From positions 28,286-92,285 of the forward strand of contig CAZOEL010000017.1 in assembly GCA_964578835.1 (NCBI GenBank): DNA of 64,000 nt. The letters are read 5' to 3'. Below, one piece after another: positions 8,775 through 16,822 of this stretch (positions within the stretch are counted from its first letter, which is position 1; the number at the start of each line of letters is the position of its first letter). This DNA comes from CAZOEL01 sp964578835. Its GTDB lineage: Bacteria; Desulfobacterota; Syntrophobacteria; Syntrophobacterales; Syntrophobacteraceae. Made by a program: the position numbers and the translations under genes. The notes under the pieces were generated by a model. That model had not been told where the DNA came from. It searched no databases and saw only the letters and a list, made by a program, of their open reading frames with translations.

Positions 8775-9197
8775 TCATTTGACCAGCATCACGGGGCAAG
8801 GGGAAAGAATGCCCACCTTATAGCTTATGGTTCCCCATCCATGAGGGTCGTTTTCGATGCTTATCCTGTGCGAGCTCAAGACGATAAGATCTATGTAGTT
8901 CTCATGGACAAAATCGATGATCCCACCTACTCTTTTCCCGTAGACGATTTCCCGACCGACTTTCAAGGGCGAGTCCCGGAAGGGATCTACGATTTGCTCC
9001 ATCTTCTTTCGCGCGCGTCTTCCGAGCTTTTTGTAGAATTCTTCAAACTGCTCGTTATCCGTGTCTTCAATAACTTCTATAACGTGCAGCAACGTCACCC
9101 TGGAATGATCGTGGAAAGAAGCCATCTTCAGGGCAATCTCCAAGGCCTGTACACTCCTCTCCGTAAGATCTGTCGGAACGAGAATGTGCTTGAACAT
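8775..9197 (-). CDS. universal stress protein (UspA family), degenerate nucleotide loop
   Basis: The 140-residue Usp-fold protein begins FKHILVPTDLTERS and ends CPVMLVK. The ATG at 9197 has GGAGG seven bases upstream; the frame runs open to 9278 but that part is unsupported. The C-terminal segment where ATP-binding Usps have Gly-x2-Gly-x9-Gly-Ser/Thr reads SSHRISIENDPHGWGTI, so the loop is altered and the protein may not bind ATP like the MJ0577 class. Contrast the second Usp at 57700, where the motif is intact. Confidence 0.9.
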   Translation of the reverse strand: MFKHILVPTDLTERSVQALEIALKMASFHDHSRVTLLHVIEVIEDTDNEQFEEFYKKLGRRARKKMEQIVDPFRDSPLKVGREIVYGKRVGGIIDFVHENYIDLIVLSSHRISIENDPHGWGTISYKVGILSPCPVMLVK

Positions 9198-9527
9198 TAA
9201 GTTTCCTCCAAAGCTATTCATGATGTTGCCGGCCAAACAAGCGACGAGGAAAGCCGCAAAGCGCGCCCAGATCGGCAAAAAGCTGTCGATATCATGGCTG
9301 ACGCATTTCTCGGCGGCCGTGTCCGTATTTCAATACACAATATAAGCGCCGTACAGTTGATTTTTCAGATTATTGCCGGAAAATTGAAAAAGCAAATAGA
9401 AAGAGGAGCGAAAGAAGCCACAGGGGAAAATCTAAAATCATATTCCGGAAATCTTTTATCAGAACACCATATTACCGATCAGACCCCGCACAACGGGTGA
9501 AAAGTCAGAGTGGCTTGACCATGCCGC
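9198..9527. other. non-coding stretch between ilvA and the UspA gene
   Basis: About 330 bp, locally A+T rich around 9340-9440. A TATATT box is present on the minus strand near 9350 but without a good partner -35. One 68-codon plus-strand frame has no ribosome site. No other feature seen. Confidence 0.45.
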
Positions 9528-10763
9528 TCAGACTGGAGGATCAAAAAGGTCCATATTGCGAAAGCGACGAAGTTGGTAACCAGCAATCTCCAACTCGTTC
9601 ACTACTTCCTGTATGTGATCCTTGCTGCGAGTCTCAATCTCGAGATCGACCCGACTGAGGTAAACGGGCAGGTCTCCTCCGCTTCTGTCGTGATAGATAT
9701 GATGAACATTGGCCTTCTTCTTCGCTATCAATGTCAGCAGCTGCGCCAGAGCGCCGGGCGCATCATCGAGAATCACTGAGAAACGCATGATGCGGCCATT
9801 GCGGAAGAGTCCCTGTCTCAGGACCCTGTCAAGGAGCGGGCTGTCCACATTTCCGCCGCTGATAACCAAAACTACTTTACTCCCCTCGGGAATGTCAAAG
9901 ATCGGATTCATAAGAGCAGCAACCGGAACGGCGCCTGCGCCTTCCGCAAGAATTCTCTTTCGCTCCAAAAGCAACAGTACGGCGGCCGATATCTCATCCT
10001 CCTCAACAAGGACTATGCGGTCCACCAGATTGTTCATGATCGAAAAAGTGATATCTCCCACCTGTTTGACCGTAATGCCGTCCGCAATGGACTTCTTTGC
10101 TTCAACCCGCGTGACCTTCTCTTCCTTCCGGGATTCGTAAGCGGAAGGACACGCGGCCGCCTGAACCCCGACGATTTGGGTCCTGGGGCTCAAAGCCTTG
10201 GCCGCGCTTGCAATTCCGCTGATAAGCCCGCCCCCTCCGATCGGGACAAAAATAAAATCGGGGTCGGGAACATCCTCAAAAATCTCCAGCGCAATCGTGC
10301 CCTGCCCTGTGATTATATCCTGGTCGTCGTAGGGATGTATGAATGTCCGCCCGTTCCGGGCGAGCTCTTCGGCCTTTATGAGGCTATCCGAGATGTTCTG
10401 CCCTTCAAGGATTACTTCTCCTCCGTATCCGCTAGTCGCCTGCTGTTTGCTGATCGAAGCGCCTTCGGGCATGACGATCGTCGCCCGGAGGCCGGCCCTG
10501 CTCGCCGCCAACGCTACGCCTTGAGCATGATTGCCGGCAGATGCGGCCACAACTCCTCCCGCGCCGATCTTTTCCAGGTTTGACAAAACCTTATAGGTCG
10601 CCCCCCTAAGCTTGAAAGAACCCGTGTTCTGCAAGTTCTCGAGCTTTAAATAGACTTGAGCGCCGCTCATCCTGCTTAATGTCGGAGAGAGAATAAGCGG
10701 GGTGCGGATAACTTTCCCCTCAATGACCTTTGCCGCAGACTGTATGTCTCGAAGAGAAATCAT
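9528..10763 (-). CDS. ilvA: threonine ammonia-lyase with C-terminal ACT domain
   Basis: PLP enzyme that turns threonine into 2-oxobutanoate and ammonia, feeding isoleucine synthesis or threonine degradation. The 411 residues include the PLP lysine (Lys51 in NTGSFKLRG), the phosphate-binding loop PIGGGGLISG, and one C-terminal ACT-like domain (about 330-405; DDAPGALAQLL). A single ACT domain of about 400 residues total fits the shorter class (IlvA1/TdcB-like with ACT) rather than the 510-residue E. coli IlvA, so feedback control may differ. Confidence 0.93.
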   Translation of the reverse strand: MISLRDIQSAAKVIEGKVIRTPLILSPTLSRMSGAQVYLKLENLQNTGSFKLRGATYKVLSNLEKIGAGGVVAASAGNHAQGVALAASRAGLRATIVMPEGASISKQQATSGYGGEVILEGQNISDSLIKAEELARNGRTFIHPYDDQDIITGQGTIALEIFEDVPDPDFIFVPIGGGGLISGIASAAKALSPRTQIVGVQAAACPSAYESRKEEKVTRVEAKKSIADGITVKQVGDITFSIMNNLVDRIVLVEEDEISAAVLLLLERKRILAEGAGAVPVAALMNPIFDIPEGSKVVLVISGGNVDSPLLDRVLRQGLFRNGRIMRFSVILDDAPGALAQLLTLIAKKKANVHHIYHDRSGGDLPVYLSRVDLEIETRSKDHIQEVVNELEIAGYQLRRFRNMDLFDPPV

Positions 10764-10829
10764 CGGAAGCCTTTCACTGTCCGGTAACCCGGAGTCTTAC
10801 ACGCCACAGCGGCTCATCCCCGCAGGAGG

Positions 10830-12068
10830 TTATTCCGCCCTCTCCTCTTTGGCCAGAGTAAACACAAAGTCGGACCCTTCCGGCCTTGCCTCATACCAGA
10901 TATCGCCCCCATGCTTTCGAATAATCTCCCGAATCAGATAGAGCCCCATGCCTATCCCTTCGAGCCTATCATGACTTTCGGCATTGATTCTCCCGAACTT
11001 CGTGAACAGTCGGTCTCGACATTCTTCCGGAATCGGACGCCCGCTATTGTAGACATTAAGGCGATAAAAGGAACCGTGATCCTCGAAGCCGAAGGCGATT
11101 TTACAACCCTTTCCGCCATACTTTATAGCGTTTTTGAAAAGGTTTCTGAAAACGGCTTTGAGCCATGTTTTGTTCACACTGATGTGAATCGTGCCGGCGG
11201 GAATAGCGCCCAGCCGATTGTCAATGCCGATCTTCTGCTGCAGTATGTCGGTGGAGAGCTCATCAAGAACCGGGTCTATAATGTCCTGTCTCAGATCCAA
11301 CGCCTCCCTATCTATCCTGAGGGATCCCTCAATTGTTTGCGTCTTGCCGAGATAGTCCTCTGCAACTCCCAGGAGCTTGGCCACCCTCGAGAGTAGGTCA
11401 TTGAGAGTGTTCAGGACGCTATGGTCCATCTTGCCGTAGGCGCCCCGAATCAACAATTTGAGAATGGCGGCGATAGAAACCAGGGGGCCTCGAATATCGT
11501 GAGACATGATCATGACCAGTCGCAGGATGTCGGTATTGAGCTGCCGACTGTATTCTTCGGATTCCCTTAACTTGAGATTGTCCTTTTCAGCTTGGATATA
11601 CGCTCGTTGCCATTTTCTCTGCTCGGAGATGTCCCTCAAAAGCCCGACAAAGGAAATTTCGCCATCCTCCTCCGACCACAAGCTCGCCGTGATGCTCGCG
11701 GGAAAGACAGAGCCATCCTTCTTTTTCATTTCAACGAGATAGTCGCTTATGAAGCCGTCCCCACGGACCCGCTCTTTGAGATAAAACGCTTCTTCCGGAT
11801 CATTGAACAACCCGCAGAAAGAATCCTCGCCAAGCATTTCTTTTTTGCCGCCATATCCGAATATTTCCACGCCGGCATGATTGACGTCTATTAGCTTGTC
11901 ATCGCATCCCACCATGAAGCGCATGTCATGCATGGCCTCCACGAACCTTCTGTACCGGGCGTCCTGCACATAGAATTGTTCGCAGACTCGCTCTAGAGAG
12001 GGACATCTCGTCTGTTTCGGCTCATGTCCGCAGGATTGGTCGCAGCCTTGTTGATTTTTATTATCCAT
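10830..12068 (-). CDS. soluble PAS-domain sensor histidine kinase
   Basis: No transmembrane segment, so the sensor is cytosolic. An N-terminal PAS domain (about residues 45-165; MVGCDDKLIDVNHAG) ends in the usual FVGLLRDISEQRK. A HisKA dimerisation helix follows with the phosphorylated histidine in MSHDIRGPL (about 190). The HATPase_c domain has the N box NLFKNAIKYGG and G box EGIGMGLYLIREI. No response regulator is adjacent; the next gene upstream encodes a protein with a similar H-box helix but no ATPase domain. Confidence 0.93.
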   Translation of the reverse strand: MDNKNQQGCDQSCGHEPKQTRCPSLERVCEQFYVQDARYRRFVEAMHDMRFMVGCDDKLIDVNHAGVEIFGYGGKKEMLGEDSFCGLFNDPEEAFYLKERVRGDGFISDYLVEMKKKDGSVFPASITASLWSEEDGEISFVGLLRDISEQRKWQRAYIQAEKDNLKLRESEEYSRQLNTDILRLVMIMSHDIRGPLVSIAAILKLLIRGAYGKMDHSVLNTLNDLLSRVAKLLGVAEDYLGKTQTIEGSLRIDREALDLRQDIIDPVLDELSTDILQQKIGIDNRLGAIPAGTIHISVNKTWLKAVFRNLFKNAIKYGGKGCKIAFGFEDHGSFYRLNVYNSGRPIPEECRDRLFTKFGRINAESHDRLEGIGMGLYLIREIIRKHGGDIWYEARPEGSDFVFTLAKEERAE

Positions 12069-12180
12069 AAAATGTGAATCGCTTCTCTGTTCGCATTACT
12101 ATTGAGAGGCTTTAGAGCGGCGGAGCCATTCAGAGATCAGCCCGTGAATCAATAGAGTAAGACGCGGAGAGTCCGCTCAC

Positions 12181-12197
12181 AACAAGCCAGGCTTGTT
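12181..12197. repeat. 17-bp palindrome upstream of the PAS kinase gene
   Basis: AACAAGCC-A-GGCTTGTT is a perfect odd palindrome about 110 bp upstream of the kinase start and just after the neighbouring gene. No T-run follows. It could be an operator or a short hairpin. Confidence 0.3.
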
Positions 12198-12211
12198 CAT
12201 TTCGGAGATAA

Positions 12212-13654
12212 TCATTCAACGAGCATGCGGTATTGGTAGGCGGTTTCAGCTCGATCGTCCATGGAGCCCACGCCGCCGCCGGACAAATCGTATTCGGCCG
12301 CCGGGAGCTGATCCGGATCAGCTCCGTATCTTAGAGACAGAATGATTCTGTTCGCCCTTTCCTCTATCTCAGGCACGGCCTCAATGAGAACTTTTAAGGA
12401 CTTGAACACCTTCGCGATCTGGTGTTTGTAAGAAACGGGCAGCGCAGGCTCCTCGAGCAGATCCAGAATCTCATTCAAAGCCGATAGCTTGTCCGCCGAA
12501 AAATGCAGGTAAGCCAGTCTGAACCACTTATCCCTCAGCGCTTCGGGTAGATGAACGGCTTCTTTGGCAAGCTTTTCGTCGGCGCCAAGCGCAACGGCCT
12601 TCGACAACCGCTGGAGAAGACCCTCTATTTCTTCTCGATCTCCATTCCACAAGTTTGGCGCGGTCAGAAGACGCTTCCATTTGGGCAGAATCTTGTTCGA
12701 AAGCCATTGTTCCGCCTGGCTCGGCAAAAGAGGACGGGAAGCCAATTCCTCCTGATCGGCAAGAAGAGTTTTGCAGGCTTCAGCTATTTCGCTTTGATTC
12801 TCAACGAGAACCGGCAACCGCAAACGAACGAGCTCGTTGAGGCGCACGAGCAGGGAGTCTTTCCAATCCAAATGGGGAAACGCTCTCTTCATTTCCTTTT
12901 CCCACTCGCCTCTGAGTATCCCGATTTCTGCATTGACGGCTGAAAATATGAAGGCAAATCGGATGAGAGCGTTCCGAAGCTCGTGGGCGAGGATTTCGCA
13001 GCTGTGCAGACGCTGACGGGTAAATTCCTTTTGAGCCCTCGCCAGCGATTCACGGAGATTGAGGGACAGAAGCTCGGTTCCGAGGCTCCTCGACAGCTCC
13101 TGGATGATTTTGGTCGAACGGTCGTCGCGTAGGAGGGCATACGGTTTGAAGTGAATCTTCAAGACAGCCGCAACCACATATTCTGTATCCTGCCAGATAG
13201 GATTCCCCCACCAATCGAGGGGGTATTGAAGCATGCCGACGTGACTGCCGTAAAGATCCACTTTCCTGACAAGAACCGGCTCCATGTGGTAGAAGTCTTC
13301 TATTTCGCCGCGCAATTGTTTGCCCACGCTTCGCACATCCTCGAAAGGATTGTCGGCGGTCCAGCTTTTTTGCTTTTCCACGCACCAGCCCATCGCCTCC
13401 AGCACGTGATCGGGGCGATCTCTGTACTGCTCCCAGCTCTTGCCAGGAGGATTATAGTCGGAAACAGACGGCAATCCCCACTGGATATCATCACTTCCTA
13501 CGACTCTTTTTCCGGATGTAACCCGCGTCGCCTGAAGCCCCGGCATGGATCCGATCCTATACACAGTACCCTTCGTAGCGTCTTCCAAACAAAAGAGAAT
13601 GGTCTTGATCATATTTTTGCAGGTCTTTTCGAGCAGATCATCAAAGAGGCTCAT
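12212..13654 (-). CDS. uncharacterised protein with histidine-kinase-like H-box helix, no ATPase domain
   Basis: 480 residues from the ATG at 13654 (GGAG ten bases upstream; the open frame extends to 13711). No complete family recognised. About residues 1-190 look like a globular sensor domain with many aromatic residues. Around residue 223 the helix CEILAHELRNALIRFAF resembles the HELRN H-box of HisKA kinases. The remainder is helical and lacks the N, G1 and G2 boxes, so no kinase catalytic domain is visible. It may be a phosphotransfer protein, a partner of the adjacent PAS kinase, or a degenerate kinase. Confidence 0.75.
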   Translation of the reverse strand: MSLFDDLLEKTCKNMIKTILFCLEDATKGTVYRIGSMPGLQATRVTSGKRVVGSDDIQWGLPSVSDYNPPGKSWEQYRDRPDHVLEAMGWCVEKQKSWTADNPFEDVRSVGKQLRGEIEDFYHMEPVLVRKVDLYGSHVGMLQYPLDWWGNPIWQDTEYVVAAVLKIHFKPYALLRDDRSTKIIQELSRSLGTELLSLNLRESLARAQKEFTRQRLHSCEILAHELRNALIRFAFIFSAVNAEIGILRGEWEKEMKRAFPHLDWKDSLLVRLNELVRLRLPVLVENQSEIAEACKTLLADQEELASRPLLPSQAEQWLSNKILPKWKRLLTAPNLWNGDREEIEGLLQRLSKAVALGADEKLAKEAVHLPEALRDKWFRLAYLHFSADKLSALNEILDLLEEPALPVSYKHQIAKVFKSLKVLIEAVPEIEERANRIILSLRYGADPDQLPAAEYDLSGGGVGSMDDRAETAYQYRMLVE

Positions 13655-14120
13655 ACCCTGTAATCTCCATAAACCGCCCTGACTTTGGCGGTTGAAGCTC
13701 GAAGCGGGCAACCGTAATGAACCGGTAGAATTTTGTTAAAGCCAGGCGCCCGGGCAAGTTTAGTCGATATGCTATCAAGCCAAAACAAGCCTCTTATTAA
13801 TCTCATGCTCGGCGCCGTCGTCTGTGTGTAAATGCTTCCGTACTCCAACATAATACCGCCTGGCCGATGCATTGGGAAAGAAAAATCATGACCGCTCATG
13901 GCCCTATATGCAATATATTCGCCACCTATGTTCTTTTCTTCTGTATTTTAAGGCTCTCTAGCGACTTTATTCGGCTCGGCCTTGAGCCGACCCATTTATA
14001 TTGGCATTGGAAATCGCTTTGCGCCAGGCGACAGAAATTATGCCAACCTTTGTCAAAAGGGAGAAATTGGCCAAGCCTCGATCGGATTGCGGAGCAAAAC
14101 TCGATTTGCTATGATTCTTA
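13655..14120. other. non-coding divergent region
   Basis: About 470 bp between a minus-strand and a plus-strand gene, A+T richer than its surroundings from 13890 on. An 82-codon minus frame lacks a ribosome site and motifs. Nothing else recognised before the promoter at 14121. Confidence 0.45.
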
Positions 14121-14148
14121 TTGACATGCGCCGATCGGACTATATAAA
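14121..14148 (+). promoter_or_regulatory. strong sigma-70-type promoter for the tup-like operon
   Basis: TTGACA at 14121-14126 and TATAAA at 14143-14148 with a 16-bp spacer; predicted start near 14156, giving a leader of about 150 bases before the permease gene. Confidence 0.65.
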
Positions 14149-14190
14149 TATCCTTCCGCTATGTCAGACTTGGCGCTTTCTCTGGCCTCA

Positions 14191-14227
14191 CACTGCAGTG
14201 AAATGAAATACGACCCGAGTCGACTCG
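14191..14227. repeat. two perfect palindromes in the tup-like leader
   Basis: CACTGCAGTG (14191-14200) and CGAGTCGACTCG (14216-14227) are perfect palindromes between the promoter and the permease start. They could be operator half-site pairs or short RNA hairpins for metal-oxyanion control; this is inference from position only. Confidence 0.35.
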
Positions 14228-14309
14228 AACGAAGTAATCCGGACAGTCCCATAGCATGGCGCAGGATGTTGACCCCCTTACCCGGTTCATCAAAGGGAGG
14301 AGCAAGAGA

Positions 14310-15011
14310 TTGAACGTTATTAGTGAAGGGATGCAAGAAGCTTTACGGTTGCTGCTCACGGCCGATCCCGATGTTATCGCCATTACGCTGCGAACCATAC
14401 AAGTATCAGGGATCTCTACCGGCATCAGCATCTTGCTCGGAGTGCCGTTCGGGACTTTTCTCGCGCTCAATGAATTCTTCGGACGCCGCCTCGTTGTGAG
14501 TCTCGTAAATTTCGGCATGGGGCTGCCGCCCGTTGTAGTCGGGCTGGCGACATGGCTGCTTCTCGCCCGCTACGGTCCACTGGGAAGCCTTGGACTGCTC
14601 TATACCCCGACTGCAATCATCATCGCTCAGGCCGTCATTGCATCCCCTATAGTGGCGGGCTTCACCATGGCCGCTATTCAGTCAATCAGTCCGAAGCTGC
14701 GACTGCAGATACTCTCGCTCGGGGCAAACCGCCGTCAATATCTTATCCTTCTTCTGTGGGAAGCGAAGCTTGGTATCCTAGCCGCGGTGATAGCCGGATT
14801 CGGCGGAGTCGTGAGCGAGGTGGGAGCCTCGATGATGGTCGGAGGAAACGTGCGCGGCTACACGCGAGTGCTCACGACCGCCACCGTCTTGGAAGTCTCG
14901 AAGGGCAAATTCGAATTGGCGACAGCTCTAAGCATTATACTGCTGCTCCTCTCGTTTTCCATTACTGCGATACTGAGTTATCTGCAACAGCATGGGAGGA
15001 GACCTTCATGA
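14310..15011 (+). CDS. tupB: tungstate-type ABC transporter permease (TupB-like)
   Basis: Inner-membrane permease of the TupB/WtpB class. Several hydrophobic helices and the BPD_transp loop (GANRRQYLILLLWEAKLG; GGVVSEVGASMMVGG) fit. I chose the TTG at 14310 because GGGAGG lies nine bases upstream; an ATG at 14256 would add 18 residues without a good site and ATG 14331 is also possible. The stop overlaps the ATPase gene (ATGA), so the two are coupled. Tungstate rather than molybdate or sulfate is inferred from resemblance to Tup permeases. The substrate-binding gene tupA is not in the window. Confidence 0.87.
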   Translation: MNVISEGMQEALRLLLTADPDVIAITLRTIQVSGISTGISILLGVPFGTFLALNEFFGRRLVVSLVNFGMGLPPVVVGLATWLLLARYGPLGSLGLLYTPTAIIIAQAVIASPIVAGFTMAAIQSISPKLRLQILSLGANRRQYLILLLWEAKLGILAAVIAGFGGVVSEVGASMMVGGNVRGYTRVLTTATVLEVSKGKFELATALSIILLLLSFSITAILSYLQQHGRRPS

Positions 15012-15736
15012 ATCCGCTACTGGACATTGAAAATCTAAGACTCGAGAGGGATTCGAGAGAGATCTTCAGCATCGAAAAGCTTGTGGTCGAAAGAGGCGAC
15101 ACTTTGGCCATCGTGGGACCGAACGGAGCAGGCAAAACTAGCCTGCTGCTCACTCTTGCGCTTCTTCAAGACCCGACGGAGGGAGCCATCAAATTTGACG
15201 GCCAAATCGCGCAGAAGAGCAATGCTTTGAGCTTGCGCAGGCGGATGGCTGTGGTATTCCAGGAGTCTCTTCTCCTCAATGCGACCGTTATGTCAAATCT
15301 AACGACTGCCTTGCGAATTCGTGGCGCCTCTCGAAAGGAGGCGAAAATGAAAGCGGAAAAATGGCTCGATAGGTTTGGAATTCTTCCCCTTGCCCGTCAG
15401 CCCGCAAGGTTCCTGTCCGGTGGAGAGGCGCAACGCACAAGCCTCGCTCGCGCCTTTGCGCTGGAGCCCGAGCTATTATTTCTCGACGAACCGTTTGCCG
15501 CCTTGGACTATCCCACATGCAACGCACTGCTGAATGATCTCGGAGAGCTCCTCAGGGACATGAAGATGACCACTCTTTTCGTCACGCATGATTACACGGA
15601 AATTCCCTACATTGCCGACCGGGCGGCGGTCATGTACGATAGAAAAATAATGAAGATCGGATCAATCAAGGAAGTATTCGGCGAAAGGATCATGAACAGG
15701 AAAGCCTGTATTCCATGGGAAATTCCAGAGTCATGA
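15008..15736 (+). CDS. tupC: tungstate-type ABC transporter ATPase (TupC-like)
   Basis: The 242-residue ATPase has Walker A GPNGAGKTSLL, signature LSGGEAQRTSLARA, Walker B LLFLDEPFAAL and the switch histidine in VTHDYTEI. The ATG at 15008 follows GGGAGGAG and overlaps the permease stop, so the long upstream extension of this frame is not used. No C-terminal MOP/TOBE regulatory domain is present, unlike ModC, which favours the Tup class. Confidence 0.9.
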   Translation: MNPLLDIENLRLERDSREIFSIEKLVVERGDTLAIVGPNGAGKTSLLLTLALLQDPTEGAIKFDGQIAQKSNALSLRRRMAVVFQESLLLNATVMSNLTTALRIRGASRKEAKMKAEKWLDRFGILPLARQPARFLSGGEAQRTSLARAFALEPELLFLDEPFAALDYPTCNALLNDLGELLRDMKMTTLFVTHDYTEIPYIADRAAVMYDRKIMKIGSIKEVFGERIMNRKACIPWEIPES

Positions 15737-15915
15737 GGGATGGCGGTATAGCGGAGCATTATTAATGCTTTTCGGACTATTATCCGATAGTGATCTTGTA
15801 TTTTGACACTTTCGCGCTCGCACTCACACCATCGGGACGCTGCCCTGGGAAGCGCACCGTGAGGAAGCGACGCCCTGCGATGTGATTACCGATACTCTTG
15901 ATTGAGGATAGGCAA

Positions 15916-16527
15916 TTGTCAACAATCGGCGGAGTTGATTCTTATTGCGGATCCGGTCCCGGCTTTTCTCAGGAAGTGACAGACAGACGGAAAGTCCAAA
16001 CGGATCAAAATCCATCCTCATCGGAGACACGCTCCGTAACGGAAATCAACTCTTCAGGGAATAACTCAACCGGGAAGCAGAAGACCTCCACGCAATCCAG
16101 CCGATCGGAGCGTGTAACACTGGAAGCTTCCCAAGAAGTCATCGAGCTCAAGAAAAGGGACTCGGAGGTCAAGACCCATGAACAGGCTCACATAGCCGCA
16201 GGCGGCCAGTACGTGCGTGGAGGCGCAAGATACGAGCATACTGTCGGACCTGACGGCAAGCAATACGCCACCGGAGGTGAAGTTTCAATCGATACGAGCC
16301 CGGTTCCGGGCGATCCGCAAGCAACCATGAAAAAGATGGAGGTTGTCAAGCGGGCCGCCCTCGCCCCTGCGCAACCATCTTCCCAGGATTACGGAGTTGC
16401 AGACAAAGCTACGAGCGCGGCGGGCCGCGCACGGCAGCAATTGATGAAGAAATCGCTTGAAGATTTGAATGCCCCAAAAGGCGGTTCCCCCGCATCCAAA
16501 GGACAGAATGTGGATATGCTGGTTTGA
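15916..16527 (+). CDS. SprA-related (putative metalloprotease, PF12118-type) protein
   Basis: The conserved core EVKTHEQAHIAAGG, GGARYEHTVGPDGKQYA and TGGEVSIDTSPVPG is that of a family annotated as putative metalloprotease CJM1_0395/SprA-related; HEQAH resembles a zinc HExxH. The N-terminal 65 residues are Ser/Thr/Gln rich and probably disordered. The start is likely the TTG at 15916 with GAGGATAGG just before it; TTG 15898 is an alternative. No signal peptide. Enzymatic activity has not, to my knowledge, been established for the family. Confidence 0.82.
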   Translation: MSTIGGVDSYCGSGPGFSQEVTDRRKVQTDQNPSSSETRSVTEINSSGNNSTGKQKTSTQSSRSERVTLEASQEVIELKKRDSEVKTHEQAHIAAGGQYVRGGARYEHTVGPDGKQYATGGEVSIDTSPVPGDPQATMKKMEVVKRAALAPAQPSSQDYGVADKATSAAGRARQQLMKKSLEDLNAPKGGSPASKGQNVDMLV

Positions 16528-16693
16528 CTTCCCGCCTTTGCATTCGCATCCGATGAAGCTCTCGCAAGTCTATGCGCGCCCGGTTCCGCCTTCCATCGCC
16601 CCCCGACCCCATCGAGAATTAGACCATGAACAGCGGCATAAACTTCATTCATCGAAGCCGCAACCAGAACCTCGGGAATAATTTATTGCGCGC

Positions 16694-16722
16694 TTGATGC
16701 CTTACGCCGGATGATGGATAAT
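16694..16722 (+). promoter_or_regulatory. putative promoter upstream of the SNF2 gene
   Basis: TTGATG (16694-16699) and GATAAT (16717-16722) with a 17-bp spacer. Predicted start near 16729, placing the terminator-like hairpin at 16751 within the leader of the downstream gene. Confidence 0.45.
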
Positions 16723-16750
16723 AATAATTTGGATCTACGGTAACTCAACG

Positions 16751-16789
16751 AAGAGCAGAGGATGCAAATGGATGGCTCTGCTCTTTTTT
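16751..16789 (+). terminator. intrinsic terminator, possibly an attenuator
   Basis: AAGAGCAGAG and CTCTGCTCTT form a perfect 10-bp stem with a 15-base loop, running into six T residues. It would end transcripts from the SprA-related gene; because a promoter-like sequence lies just upstream, it may also attenuate the SNF2 gene that starts 34 bases later. Confidence 0.75.
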
Positions 16790-16822
16790 CCAATTTCCAT
16801 ATCATGATTAGTTGAATGCGAG

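Noticed and set aside
9294..9500. 68-codon plus-strand frame between uspA and ilvA
   Set aside because: No ribosome site or family features, and unrelated to neighbours' direction.
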